Positions 52,547 through 61,424 of a stretch of 64,000 bases of DNA are shown in pieces. The stretch covers positions 19,397 to 83,396 of the forward strand of contig JAEXGM010000052.1 of NCBI GenBank assembly GCA_023450835.1, given 5' to 3'. The position numbers and the translations under genes were made by a program. The stretch comes from Bacillota bacterium (GTDB taxonomy: Bacteria > Bacillota > Clostridia > Lachnospirales > Lachnospiraceae). The notes beneath the pieces are model-generated. The model did not search any database and was not told the origin of the DNA. It saw nothing but the letters and a program-made list of their open reading frames with translations. Numbering within the stretch: position 1 is the stretch's first letter; each line of letters begins with the position of its first letter.

Positions 52547-53449
52547 TTGAAAAAGAAGAAAGAGCCTTTATCACTGGTATGGAAGCATCATAAGTACAAA
52601 TATCTGCTCATTGCACCTTTTGCAACGATATTTATTGTATTTACCCTGATTCCGGTAGTTGTTTCCATTGTTTTAAGCTTTACATCCTTTAACATGGTGG
52701 AAGCTCCCAGTTTTAACGGGCTGACCAATTACATAAATCTTCTGGTGCGGGATGACGTATTCCTGATTGCCATTAAGAATACACTGCTGTTTGCTTTAAT
52801 AACCGGGCCTGTCAGTTACATTATGTGCTTTTTGTTTGCCTGGATGATTAATGAACTGCCCCCGGTGCCAAGGTCCATCATTACCCTGGTATTCTATGCG
52901 CCTTCCATTTCCGGAAACGCCTATATGATCTGGAAGCTGATTTTCTCTTCCGATACCTATGGATGGGCAAATGCCTGGCTGTTAAAACTGGGGTTTATCC
53001 AGAGCCGTATCCTGTGGTTTGAGACTGCCAAATATGTAATGCCCATATTGATTGTAGTTCAGCTGTGGCTGAGTCTTGGCGTCAGTTTCTTAGCCTTTAT
53101 TGCGGGGCTTCAGAACGTGGATAAGTCCTGGTATGAAGCGGCGGCGGTGGAAGGGGTCAGAAACCGCTGGCAGGAGCTCTGGTATATAACCTTACCCTCT
53201 ATGAAGCCCCAGCTTATGTTCGGTGCGGTTATGCAGATTACCGCTTCCCTGTCCGTTTCACAGATTTCTATTGACCTGGCAGGTTTTCCTTCCGTCAGTT
53301 ATGCAGGGCATACCATTCTGACGCACCTGCATGATTACGGCAATGTGAGATATGAGCTGGGCTATGCGTGTACCATTGCGGTGGTTCTGTTTTTCATAAT
53401 GCTCCTGTGCAATATTATAGTACAGAAGCTGCTGCGTAAGTTAGGCTAG
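52547..53449 (+). CDS. Carbohydrate ABC transporter permease (UgpA/MalF type), first pair
   Basis: 300 aa, six predicted helices. After a Lys-rich start comes YKYLLIAPFATIFIVFTLIPVV. The EAA loop reads EAAAVEGVRNRWQELWYITL and contacts the missing ATPase. Start TTG at 52547, with AAAGGAGGT six nt upstream. Reading back to 52442 would overlap the previous gene and has no RBS. The partner permease lies downstream, behind two tandem repeat elements. Confidence 0.92.
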   Translation: MKKKKEPLSLVWKHHKYKYLLIAPFATIFIVFTLIPVVVSIVLSFTSFNMVEAPSFNGLTNYINLLVRDDVFLIAIKNTLLFALITGPVSYIMCFLFAWMINELPPVPRSIITLVFYAPSISGNAYMIWKLIFSSDTYGWANAWLLKLGFIQSRILWFETAKYVMPILIVVQLWLSLGVSFLAFIAGLQNVDKSWYEAAAVEGVRNRWQELWYITLPSMKPQLMFGAVMQITASLSVSQISIDLAGFPSVSYAGHTILTHLHDYGNVRYELGYACTIAVVLFFIMLLCNIIVQKLLRKLG

Positions 53450-53464
53450 AGAAAGGCGGGGTGT

Positions 53465-53546
53465 AGGTTGAAAAAACAAAAGACAGTTTTTTCAACTACG
53501 GATTCAGGAATATCAAATCGAAGATTTGATATTCACGAAAGGAGTT
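53465..53546 (+). repeat. Intergenic repeat family R1, copy a
   Basis: 82-bp unit with two perfect stems: GTTGAAAAAAC/GTTTTTTCAAC (53467-53477 and 53486-53496) and GAATATCAAATC/GATTTGATATTC (53508-53519 and 53523-53534, 3-nt loop). It ends in GAAAGGAGTT, a ribosome binding site. It is directly abutted by copy b. Confidence 0.9.
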
Positions 53547-53629
53547 AGGTTGAAAAAACAAAAGACAGGTTTTTTCAACTATGGATTCAGGAATATCAAA
53601 TCGAAGATTTGATATTCACGAAAGGAGTT
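53547..53629 (+). repeat. Intergenic repeat family R1, copy b (tandem)
   Basis: 83 bp, identical to copy a except for one inserted G and one C-to-T change. Its terminal AAAGGAG serves as the RBS of the next permease gene. A 20-codon TTG-started ORF (53550-53612) lies inside, with the RBS of copy a at ideal spacing. Confidence 0.9.
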
Positions 53630-53632
53630 ACA

Positions 53633-54523
53633 ATGAAAAGATTATATAAGTTTCTTGTATCGAAACTGCGTGCAAGAAAATTAAGAAGAAGAAACCGAAG
53701 CCTTATGGGAGATATCGGTCTTACGCTGGTGCTTGTCTTCTTTGGTTTGTTCAGCCTCTTTCCACTCATATTTACAGTGGTAAATGCATTTAAACCCTTA
53801 AGCGAAATATTTATTATACCTCCTAAAATGACTGTGGAAAATCCTACGCTGAATAACTTCTTCGACCTGGCGACTATTGTGGAAAGCTTTAATGTGCCTT
53901 TATCCAGATATATATTCAATACGGGCGTTATTACGGTACTTGGAACTTTCGGAACGGTGCTTCTTGGTTCCATGGCAGCCTTTCCCCTGGCGAAGTACAC
54001 CTTCCCGGGATCCAGGCTTATGAGCAATATTATAGTATATGCCCTGATGTTTAATGCCTCCGTAACGGCAATACCCAATTACCTGATTATGAGCAAGCTT
54101 GGTATGATAGATACTTACTGGGCGGTCATCCTGCCGGCTATCGGCTCGACCCTCGGCCTGTATCTGATGAAGAATTTTATGGTACAGATACCGGATGAAA
54201 TGCTGGAGGCTGCTAAAATTGACGGCGCGGGAGAATTTAAAACTTACTGGAGTGTGGTTATGCCTTTGTGCAAGCCTGCGTGGATTACCTTGATAATCCT
54301 GTCCTTTCAGCAGATGTGGGGTACCACCGGCGGTGTATTTATCTATACGGAAGAATTAAAACCTGTAACTTATGTGCTTCAACAACTGGTAAGCGGAGGT
54401 ATATCCCGTACCGGTGTATCCTCTGCCATATCCTTTATTATGCTGCTGGTCCCCATAACGGTATTTGTTCTGTCACAGAGTAATGTAATCGAAACAATGG
54501 CAACTTCCGGTGTGAAGGGTTAG
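53633..54523 (+). CDS. Carbohydrate ABC transporter permease (UgpE/MalG/AraQ type), first pair
   Basis: 296 aa, six helices. Arg-rich N-terminus, then MGDIGLTLVLVFFGLFSLFPLIFTVVNAFKPLSEI, characteristic of MalG-type subunits. The EAA loop is EAAKIDGAGEFKTYWSVVM. The start is ATG 53633, because its RBS is the AAAGGAG of repeat copy b. The ORF can be read eight codons further into the repeat, but no RBS supports that. Confidence 0.92.
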   Translation: MKRLYKFLVSKLRARKLRRRNRSLMGDIGLTLVLVFFGLFSLFPLIFTVVNAFKPLSEIFIIPPKMTVENPTLNNFFDLATIVESFNVPLSRYIFNTGVITVLGTFGTVLLGSMAAFPLAKYTFPGSRLMSNIIVYALMFNASVTAIPNYLIMSKLGMIDTYWAVILPAIGSTLGLYLMKNFMVQIPDEMLEAAKIDGAGEFKTYWSVVMPLCKPAWITLIILSFQQMWGTTGGVFIYTEELKPVTYVLQQLVSGGISRTGVSSAISFIMLLVPITVFVLSQSNVIETMATSGVKG

Positions 54524-54546
54524 CAATAGGAGGAAGAGTGAAATAT

Positions 54547-56028
54547 ATGAAAATAAAGAAAAAGTGTTTACTGATTCTGCTGGTATTCCTGCTGGTATTT
54601 ATCCCTATGGATGTTTACGCAGCCGACGGTAAAAACTATGATTTTGAGGGCTATACCTATGATTATTGGGGGAATGCCGTAGAGAGTCCTGCAGCTTTTC
54701 ACCTTGACCGGGTAATTGATGAGAAGAATATGGGAGGCATCAAGGTACAGGGATTTAATGATGTGGTTACCAGTGAGGACGGGCGCATTTTCCTGGTGGA
54801 TACACTGGAGGGCCGTGTGGATATCGTAAATCAGGACGGTACTTTTGTGAAATCCTTAAAAGTTATCAGGGATGCAAATGACAAGATTGTGATAGATGAA
54901 AGCGGGGCACAGTTAGTATTAAATGCTCCGGAAGGCGTGTTTTATCAGGAGAAAGACCAGGAGTTTTTTATTGCCGACACAGGAGCTGAAAGAATTATTG
55001 TTCTGGACGGCAGGAATTACACCTTAAAAAGAGTAATTAAAAAGCCTGAAAATATGGCAGGGGTCTCAGAATTTAAACCTTCTAAAATTGTTGCAGACAA
55101 TACGGGCAGAATTTATGTGGTAGTGCAGTCAAGTTACGAAGGCATTTTAGAACTGAATTCAGACGGCACTTTTTCCAGATACTTTGGTGTGAATTCTCCT
55201 TCCGTTAATTTTATTGATTATTTCTGGAAATCTATTTCCTCCGACAGGCAAAAGGAGCAGATGAAGAAGACCTTTGCACCTGCTTTTAATAACATAGATC
55301 TGGATTCCGATGGCTTTGTATATGCCGTAACCTTTGATGCGGCAGCACAGCACATGGTATTCCGGTTGAATTCCGGCGGAAAAAACGTCTTGAGGGAAAA
55401 GGGAAATATCAGTGTTGTCGGAGATGTACACCGGATGAAGCTTGCAGACCAGAGTCAGTTTATTGATATCGCCGTGCAGGATTATGGCACTTATGCGGTA
55501 ATTGATAAATCCAAAGGAAGGATTTTTCTCTACGACTTTGACGGACAGCTTCTGAATGCTTTCGGTTCCCAGGGAAAGAAAAAGGGTTCTTTTCAGATGC
55601 CCACCGGTATCGCATGGCTGGGAAATAATCTGGTGGTGACAGACAGTACTTTAAAATGCGCCTATATTTTGAAGCCTACGGATTTCGGTGAGGCGGCTCT
55701 TCTTGCCAGCGAGAAATATTACTATGGTAACTGGGATGAGGCCTTGACTCAGTTTAATAGGATACTGACTCTGAATGCCAATTATGAGGTTGCTTATGTT
55801 GGTATCGGTAAGAACTATCTGATGAAGGATGAATATAAGAAGGCAATGTATTACTTTAAATTAGGCAATAACCGTGAGTTCTATTCCAAGGCTTATAACG
55901 GTTACAGGGCTGAAGTGCTGCAAAGCCATTTCGGCATTATAGCGGTTATCTTTTTAGCCTTCATCGTCCTGATTTTATTTACGGAAGTCAGATATCATAA
56001 GAAGGAGAGTGGACAGAATGAGGAGTGA
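54547..56028 (+). CDS. Secreted/membrane NHL beta-propeller protein with TPR segment
   Basis: 493 aa. Signal peptide (about 1-25, ending VYAADG). An NHL/6-bladed propeller (about 55-385) has repeats such as DGRIFLVDTLEGRVDIVNQDGTF, QEFFIADTGAERIIVLDG and GRIFLYDFDGQLLNAFGSQG. Next a TPR pair (about 390-455, NWDEALTQFNRILTLNANYEVAYVGIGKNYL), and a C-terminal membrane helix (about 465-485) with a short basic tail. The protein thus faces outside and is tethered at its C-terminus. Such genes recur in sugar operons; function unknown. The start could be GTG 54538; I took ATG 54547, which begins the signal peptide. Confidence 0.75.
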   Translation: MKIKKKCLLILLVFLLVFIPMDVYAADGKNYDFEGYTYDYWGNAVESPAAFHLDRVIDEKNMGGIKVQGFNDVVTSEDGRIFLVDTLEGRVDIVNQDGTFVKSLKVIRDANDKIVIDESGAQLVLNAPEGVFYQEKDQEFFIADTGAERIIVLDGRNYTLKRVIKKPENMAGVSEFKPSKIVADNTGRIYVVVQSSYEGILELNSDGTFSRYFGVNSPSVNFIDYFWKSISSDRQKEQMKKTFAPAFNNIDLDSDGFVYAVTFDAAAQHMVFRLNSGGKNVLREKGNISVVGDVHRMKLADQSQFIDIAVQDYGTYAVIDKSKGRIFLYDFDGQLLNAFGSQGKKKGSFQMPTGIAWLGNNLVVTDSTLKCAYILKPTDFGEAALLASEKYYYGNWDEALTQFNRILTLNANYEVAYVGIGKNYLMKDEYKKAMYYFKLGNNREFYSKAYNGYRAEVLQSHFGIIAVIFLAFIVLILFTEVRYHKKESGQNEE

Positions 56029-56653
56029 GATATTAAAGGAACGGCTGCACTATCTGAAATACACCATGTTCCATCCTTTTGACGGCTTCTATGAAATCAA
56101 GTACCGGGGAAAGGGAAGCCTTTTGATTGCTACGGTAATCCTGGTGCTCTACGGCGTTATGCAATGTATTGCCTATCAGTATACCGGATTTGTTATGAAC
56201 AGGAATGCCGTCTTTGCAATGAACAGCATATCCATCTTCATTTCCGCTTTATCCGTATTTCTTCTGTTTACGGTAAGCAACTGGACGGTGACCACTCTTT
56301 TTAACGGAAAGGGCAATATGCGGGATATCTATATCGTAATATGCTATTCCATCCTTCCTATGCTGTTATTTAACGGTATTACGGCCTTTATCAGTAATTT
56401 TGTTATCAAGGAAGAAGTTATCATTGTAAAATCCCTGCAGGAAATCGGTGTGGTCTGGTTTGTTTTTGTCCTTTTAGCCGGTCTGTGCATTATACATGAA
56501 TATACTTTTGCCGTTAATATCAAAACTCTGCTGGCAACTGCGGCAGCCGCCTTTATCATTATCTTTTTAGGCATACTGTTTTTCTCACTGTTAGAGCGTA
56601 TGTATTATTTTGTAACATCGGTGGGACAGGAAATCATAAGAAGAGTGAACTGA
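56018..56653 (+). CDS. YIP1-family multi-spanning membrane protein
   Basis: 211 aa, about five helices. The start LKYTMFHPFDGFYEIKYRGKGSLL is a typical YIP1 opening (MxxHPxxxFxxI and KxxGS). Helices follow at about 40-60, 70-90, 110-125, 145-165 and 170-190. It overlaps the NHL gene by 11 nt (ATG 56018, with GGAG at 56004-56007), so the two are translationally coupled and probably work together. In eukaryotes Yip1 proteins act in membrane traffic; the bacterial role is unknown. Confidence 0.7.
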   Translation: MRSEILKERLHYLKYTMFHPFDGFYEIKYRGKGSLLIATVILVLYGVMQCIAYQYTGFVMNRNAVFAMNSISIFISALSVFLLFTVSNWTVTTLFNGKGNMRDIYIVICYSILPMLLFNGITAFISNFVIKEEVIIVKSLQEIGVVWFVFVLLAGLCIIHEYTFAVNIKTLLATAAAAFIIIFLGILFFSLLERMYYFVTSVGQEIIRRVN

Positions 56654-56670
56654 AAGCCGAAGCGGCTTTC
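56652..56670 (+). promoter_or_regulatory. Short GC hairpin after the YIP1 gene
   Basis: GAAAGCCG-AAG-CGGCTTTC, perfect 8-bp stem overlapping the stop codon (56651-56653). No T-tract follows, so it does not look like a full terminator. Confidence 0.5.
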
Positions 56671-56702
56671 ATAGATTTCAGTAAAACATGAAAGGATGAT
56701 AT

Positions 56703-56782
56703 AGGTTGAAAGACAAAAACAGTTTTTTCAACTACGTACTCAGGAATATCAATTCGAGGATTTGATATTTACGAAAGGAGTT
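56703..56782 (+). repeat. Intergenic repeat family R1, copy c
   Basis: 80 bp, diverged from copies a and b (roughly 80-85% identical by eye). The GTTGAAA/TTTCAAC and GAATATCA/TGATAT stems remain with some mismatches. It ends in GAAAGGAGTT, which is the RBS of the DUF5696-like gene. A 19-codon TTG-started ORF (56706-56765) encodes a peptide resembling that of copy b. Confidence 0.85.
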
Positions 56783-56785
56783 AAG

Positions 56786-59416
56786 ATGGCGGATTATATA
56801 AGACCCCTGAAGGAAAGAATCCGTAAAATATATGCCAGACATTTTGCCGGCAGGATGGTGGCGACAATTCTGATTTTATGCCTTATTATCGGATTCCTGC
56901 GTTATATACCTGTGCTTGGGGTGAAGGACAGCACTCTGCCTGAGGCAGAAAAGGCCGAATTGTCCCAGCCGGGGGAAGAAATATCCCATGATATGGGTGA
57001 GGTGCTGGTAGCGGAAAGTGACAGCAAACAGCTCTATATAAACAGTGAGACCATGAATTTGAAACTAAAGGATAAGAACACCGGCAAGGTATGGAATTCT
57101 ACCGTGAATGGGAGCACCCAGGCCTCGGAGCTTGCCATGCTTTCAGTTTCCTATCTGGGGAAAGATAATAACCTTAAGGAATGGGATTCCTATACTTACT
57201 GTACCCGGCTTGGAAGTTATGTTTTAAAAAAAATAGGTAATGGTGTTCAGATAACCATGGATATCAACGAAGGGGAATCGGAGCGGTTCACGGAATATTA
57301 TCCGCAGAAAATGCCGACGGACAGATTTGAGAACTTTTTTTTAGCAGGTATCAAGAACCTGGTGGAATCCGGCAAGATTGACCAGGTCTCGGCAGATAAA
57401 TATAAAATGACTCTGGAATTGTTGTATAAAAAAAGCATTACAGAGGACTGTTATGCGGTTTCTTATAATGGAACTCCTCCAAGAAGTGCTGTCAAACAGT
57501 TGATCAAACTGGCGGAATTATTGGGTTATACGAAGGAGATGCTCATAGACGACAGCAATGCAATGGGGCTTAGCGTAACCTTTACCGAGCCCGCACAGTT
57601 TAAAATTGCGGCGGAAGCGACTCTTGACGGAGATGATTTTGTATTCCGCGTGCCCACCCAGCAGATGATAAGCGGTAATTCCTATTATACCATACAAAAT
57701 ATCAAGGTACTTCCCAACTTTGGGGCAGCAGCTTCCAAAGAGTACAAGGATGGATATATCCTGGTACCGGACGGGGCGGGAGCACTGTTTCAGTTCAATA
57801 CTTTTAATTCGGCTGTACCGGATTATATCAGGCCGGTTTATGACAATAATTTTCTGGCTGATTACTATTTTGCCCCTGAATATGGGGAAGAGCTTATGAT
57901 GCCGGTATTTGGCATGACATACGGTGCCATGGATAATGCTTCCCACGGTTTTCTTGGAATCATTGAGAAAGGTGCCGAAACCTCCTACATAAATGTCAAG
58001 CTGGCCTCTACGGCAAAAGACAGCTCTTCCTCCTATAACAAAGCCTATGCTTCCTTTGATGCAGCCCAGTACAGTAATGTAAAGGTATACGGCCCCTATA
58101 GCGACAACAAGGCTTCCTATCTGGTGGATACGGGAGTTTTGGATGTGGATTATACCATCCGTTACAAATTGTTTCCGGGAAAAGTTAGTTACTTTGATAT
58201 GGCGAAGACCTACCGGGAATACCTGATGAAACAAGGAGATATCAACGAATTGTCCTATCCGGATAAGGCAAAGGTGTATATGGACTTTTTAGGCACCATC
58301 TCTCTTACCAAACGTTTTCTGGGAATCCCTTACCAATCAAGTTATTCCATGACGACCTATAATGAATTGTCGGATATTATAAAAGATTTACCGGATGTCA
58401 ATATGGCTCTGCAATATACCGGTTTCTTTAACGGCGGTTTTGAAAATAAGCTTAACAATAAGCTTAAGCTGACCTCTGCCAACGGATCGAAAAAGGAATT
58501 GAAAGAACTAAGGCAGCTGGCCGGTGAGCGGAAGGCAGATATGTTCTTTGATGTCGCCTTATCCAAGATATATAATAAGGGCAACGGCTTCCGGGCGAAG
58601 ACCCATGCCGTCTACGACTATTCCAATTCTCCTGCCACCATATACCGTTATCTGCCGTCCTTAGGCATCCTGGATGGCTTTACGGGGTTTGACGTAAATT
58701 ATTTCTATCTGCTCTCACCCAGATATTTAAGCGGAGTGGTGGATAAATTCCTGGACGGTGCCGGAGAGTATGATAAGCTCGCCATATCCGATCTGGCTCA
58801 TATAAACATAGCGGATTACCGATTTAAGAAGAAGGTGTCGGTTTATGAAGCAGGAGGTATTGTAAAAGACAGTCTGAAAAAACTCTCCGAAGACCATGAA
58901 CTGTCTCTGGAAAATCCTTTGATGAAGAATGTGGTATACGGTGCTTATGCGGAAGATATCTCAAGAGAGAGCAGTGATTATGCCTCCTTTTATACAACAA
59001 TTCCCTTTCGGCAGCTGGTCATGAACGGACTGGCCCAGGTAACCACAGAGAATGTAAATATGTCTTCCCAAAGTCCTGACTATTATGTACTCCAGTCAGT
59101 GGAGCTTGGCGTTTATCCGAAATTTACCCTAAGTGCCAAAAGTGATGATGTTTTACAGGAAACCGCTTATTCCTATTATTATGCTACGGAGTACCGGAAG
59201 CAGAAGGACACCATACAGCAGGTATATTCACAGTGTAAGACTGCCTGGGAGAAAATCGGCACTATGGAAATTACAGGGCACAAAATCTTATCAGACAATG
59301 TGTTTTGTACGGAATATGCCTCAGGTGCAAGGGTTATAACGAATTATAACCTTCATTCCGTTGTTGTAGACGGCAGTGAAATATCTGCCCTAGGATTTAT
59401 TATTTCAGGAAAGTAG
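56786..59416 (+). CDS. Large membrane-anchored DUF5696-like protein of sugar-import operons
   Basis: 876 aa. Membrane helix at about 20-42, then an extracytoplasmic part. An N-terminal beta region (about 70-330) begins with VLVAESDSKQLYINSETMNL. A likely TIM-barrel-like half (about 440-720) has KVYMDFLGTISLTKRFLG, DVNMALQYTGFFNGG, ADMFFDVALSKIYNKGNG and KLAISDLAHINIADYRF; these spaced Asp residues are what a glycosidase-type barrel would show. I recall such proteins as DUF5696 neighbours of carbohydrate ABC transporters; no activity is established to my knowledge. Start ATG 56786, fed by the RBS in repeat copy c. Confidence 0.65.
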   Translation: MADYIRPLKERIRKIYARHFAGRMVATILILCLIIGFLRYIPVLGVKDSTLPEAEKAELSQPGEEISHDMGEVLVAESDSKQLYINSETMNLKLKDKNTGKVWNSTVNGSTQASELAMLSVSYLGKDNNLKEWDSYTYCTRLGSYVLKKIGNGVQITMDINEGESERFTEYYPQKMPTDRFENFFLAGIKNLVESGKIDQVSADKYKMTLELLYKKSITEDCYAVSYNGTPPRSAVKQLIKLAELLGYTKEMLIDDSNAMGLSVTFTEPAQFKIAAEATLDGDDFVFRVPTQQMISGNSYYTIQNIKVLPNFGAAASKEYKDGYILVPDGAGALFQFNTFNSAVPDYIRPVYDNNFLADYYFAPEYGEELMMPVFGMTYGAMDNASHGFLGIIEKGAETSYINVKLASTAKDSSSSYNKAYASFDAAQYSNVKVYGPYSDNKASYLVDTGVLDVDYTIRYKLFPGKVSYFDMAKTYREYLMKQGDINELSYPDKAKVYMDFLGTISLTKRFLGIPYQSSYSMTTYNELSDIIKDLPDVNMALQYTGFFNGGFENKLNNKLKLTSANGSKKELKELRQLAGERKADMFFDVALSKIYNKGNGFRAKTHAVYDYSNSPATIYRYLPSLGILDGFTGFDVNYFYLLSPRYLSGVVDKFLDGAGEYDKLAISDLAHINIADYRFKKKVSVYEAGGIVKDSLKKLSEDHELSLENPLMKNVVYGAYAEDISRESSDYASFYTTIPFRQLVMNGLAQVTTENVNMSSQSPDYYVLQSVELGVYPKFTLSAKSDDVLQETAYSYYYATEYRKQKDTIQQVYSQCKTAWEKIGTMEITGHKILSDNVFCTEYASGARVITNYNLHSVVVDGSEISALGFIISGK

Positions 59417-59428
59417 GAGGGAAGAGTG

Positions 59429-60334
59429 ATGCGAAATATTTTTCCGCTAAAATACAAAACCAAAAGAAAGCTCAACGGCTTCCTCTATGTCCTGCCGTTT
59501 ATATTAGGGTTTTTCCTGTGCTTTGCCATACCTTTGTTTAATACGGTAATGTATTCTTTTAATAAGGTAAGTGTCAATGATACGGGCGGCATGAAATTCG
59601 CTTATATTGGATTTCAGAATTATATTGATTTATTCCAGAGCGAGGTTACCACTGCAGCACAGCCTATGGCAAGGCTTTTTGCAGACCAGAATCTTTCAAT
59701 ACTGACAAATGTTCCCCTTATTGTTATCTTCAGTTTATTTATGGCACTGTTAGCCAACTTAAAATTCAAGGGACGGGGAATTGTAAGAGTAATTTTCTTC
59801 CTGCCTATCATTTTCGGGCTTGACATCGTTATTGATATGCTGGCTATTACTACCGGCGGGGAATGGGTGAAAGAGAGCTCCGGTCTGTTCAGCGAAAGTT
59901 ACATCAGCGTTTTATTAATGAGGTACATGGATATACCCATGAGTATCCTGCAGCCGGTCATATCCTACGTGGATAAGATATTTGACGTGCTTTCCCAGTC
60001 AGGTGTCCAGACTCTGATTTATCTGGCGGGACTTCAGTCTATCAGTCCAAGCCTGTATGAGGTGGCAAAGATTGAAGGAGCTACGGCCTATGAGACCTTC
60101 TGGAAGGTTACCATACCCACCATTATGCATATAACCCTTTTTGTAACTATATATACCGTGGTGGATATGTTCTTAAAATCTCCCATATCGGAAGAGGCTT
60201 ACAGCTTCGCCTTTGAACAGAGTAAGATTGGAACCGGTTCGGCATTATCCGTGGTATATATCCTCAACGTGCTGCTGGTTCTTGGGATTGTCATGGCGGT
60301 ATTAAGGAAGGTGGTAAAGAAATATGAAAAATAA
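59429..60334 (+). CDS. Carbohydrate ABC transporter permease (UgpA/MalF type), second pair
   Basis: 301 aa, six helices. KLNGFLYVLPFILGFFLCFAIPL is the usual first helix. The EAA loop reads EVAKIEGATAYETFWKVTIP. Start ATG at 59429, eight nt after AGGAGG; the GTG just upstream (59426) is closer to the SD. The next permease overlaps by 11 nt. This pair differs clearly from the first, so it is not a fresh tandem duplication. Confidence 0.92.
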   Translation: MRNIFPLKYKTKRKLNGFLYVLPFILGFFLCFAIPLFNTVMYSFNKVSVNDTGGMKFAYIGFQNYIDLFQSEVTTAAQPMARLFADQNLSILTNVPLIVIFSLFMALLANLKFKGRGIVRVIFFLPIIFGLDIVIDMLAITTGGEWVKESSGLFSESYISVLLMRYMDIPMSILQPVISYVDKIFDVLSQSGVQTLIYLAGLQSISPSLYEVAKIEGATAYETFWKVTIPTIMHITLFVTIYTVVDMFLKSPISEEAYSFAFEQSKIGTGSALSVVYILNVLLVLGIVMAVLRKVVKKYEK

Positions 60335-61325
60335 AACGGAGAATGCCTCTTTTGGACTCAGGGTCTACCTTTTTCGCAAGAAATTGAAGAATGTCCTGCA
60401 ATCCGTCTTTCTCTTTTGCATTATTGCAGGGCTATGTTTTACGATTCTTTACCCGATTGTCCAACTGGTACCTACTATATTTTCTAATATTGAAGATTTG
60501 GGAAACCCTAATGTAATCTGGCTGCCTCTGGAGTTCTCCATGACCAGTTTCAGGGCGGCAATACGCTTTAGTATGCCGGAAGGTATTATGACTATGATAA
60601 AATCCATTCTGTATGCCGGTCTGATCATGTCGATACAGGTGTTCTTTTCCGCCATGGCCGGTTATGCCCTGGCCAGAGTAAAGTTTTTTGGATATCGCCT
60701 TGTATTCTTCCTGGTAATACTGGTGTTTCTGGTTCCCAGGCAGTCCCTGCTGCTGGCACAGTATATCTATTACTCCCATTTCAATGGGTTTGGGTTATTA
60801 AAGCTTTTTACAGCCGCAGGAGAGATTAATCTTATCAATAAGCCCGTAACCCTTGTTATGCTGGCAGTTCTGGGCTTTGGAGTACAGCAGAGTCTTTTTG
60901 TCTTTATATTCAGCCAGTTCTTTAAAAATATACCAAATGAACTGGAGGAAGCCGCCCTTATTGACGGCTGCGGTTTCCACAAAACCTATTTTAGAATTAT
61001 GATACCCAATGCGGTACCGGCTATTTCGACGGTGGCGGTATTATCATTTGTCTGGAATTACGGGGATACTTACTTTACCAGTTATTTCAATAAAGACGGT
61101 CCTTACTTAAGTTCTACTCTTGCCAGAGTGTTTTCAACAGCCAACAAGGATTTTGTTCTGAATGCAATAAAGGTTTGGTTTAATGTTCCTTTGGCTACGG
61201 ATTTTGCTTTTGACGCTGTGAAGCAGGCGGCAGTACTGATTTTTTTAATACCTCTGCTGCTGCTATATTTCGGTGCGCAGAAGTGGCTGGTTGAGAACCT
61301 TGAGAATTCAGGGCTTGTTGGATAA
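60324..61325 (+). CDS. Carbohydrate ABC transporter permease (MalG type), second pair
   Basis: 333 aa, longer than usual (about 275-300) owing to an extended N-terminus before the first helix (about 30-55) and a loop around FTAAGEINLINKPV. EAA loop EAALIDGCGFHKTYFRIMIP. The ATG lies inside the previous gene, indicating translational coupling. It ends with IPLLLLYFGAQKWLVENL. A repeat element of family R2 follows before the GH30 gene. Confidence 0.9.
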   Translation: MKNKTENASFGLRVYLFRKKLKNVLQSVFLFCIIAGLCFTILYPIVQLVPTIFSNIEDLGNPNVIWLPLEFSMTSFRAAIRFSMPEGIMTMIKSILYAGLIMSIQVFFSAMAGYALARVKFFGYRLVFFLVILVFLVPRQSLLLAQYIYYSHFNGFGLLKLFTAAGEINLINKPVTLVMLAVLGFGVQQSLFVFIFSQFFKNIPNELEEAALIDGCGFHKTYFRIMIPNAVPAISTVAVLSFVWNYGDTYFTSYFNKDGPYLSSTLARVFSTANKDFVLNAIKVWFNVPLATDFAFDAVKQAAVLIFLIPLLLLYFGAQKWLVENLENSGLVG

Positions 61326-61414
61326 GCAGGAATTATTGAAAAGCATAATTCCTGCACAAGATTGTGCCTGCGAAATTCTCGGCACAATCTTGAGGCGCGT
61401 TGGAAAGAGCATGG
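61326..61414 (+). repeat. Two-hairpin intergenic repeat, family R2, copy b
   Basis: Stem one GCAGGAATTAT/ATAATTCCTGC (61326-61336 and 61345-61355) and stem two CAAGATTGTGCC/GGCACAATCTTG (61357-61368 and 61381-61392), both perfect. AGGCGCGTTGGAAAGAGCATGG follows. It overlaps the last base or so after the permease stop and leads into the RBS of the GH30 gene. Confidence 0.85.
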
Positions 61415-61424
61415 AGGGATTTTT

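Noticed and set aside
57518..58234. Long minus-strand ORF (238 codons) opposite the DUF5696-like gene
   Set aside because: Shadow of a real coding frame: no RBS, no recognisable domain, Cys/His/Ile-rich composition typical of antisense translation.
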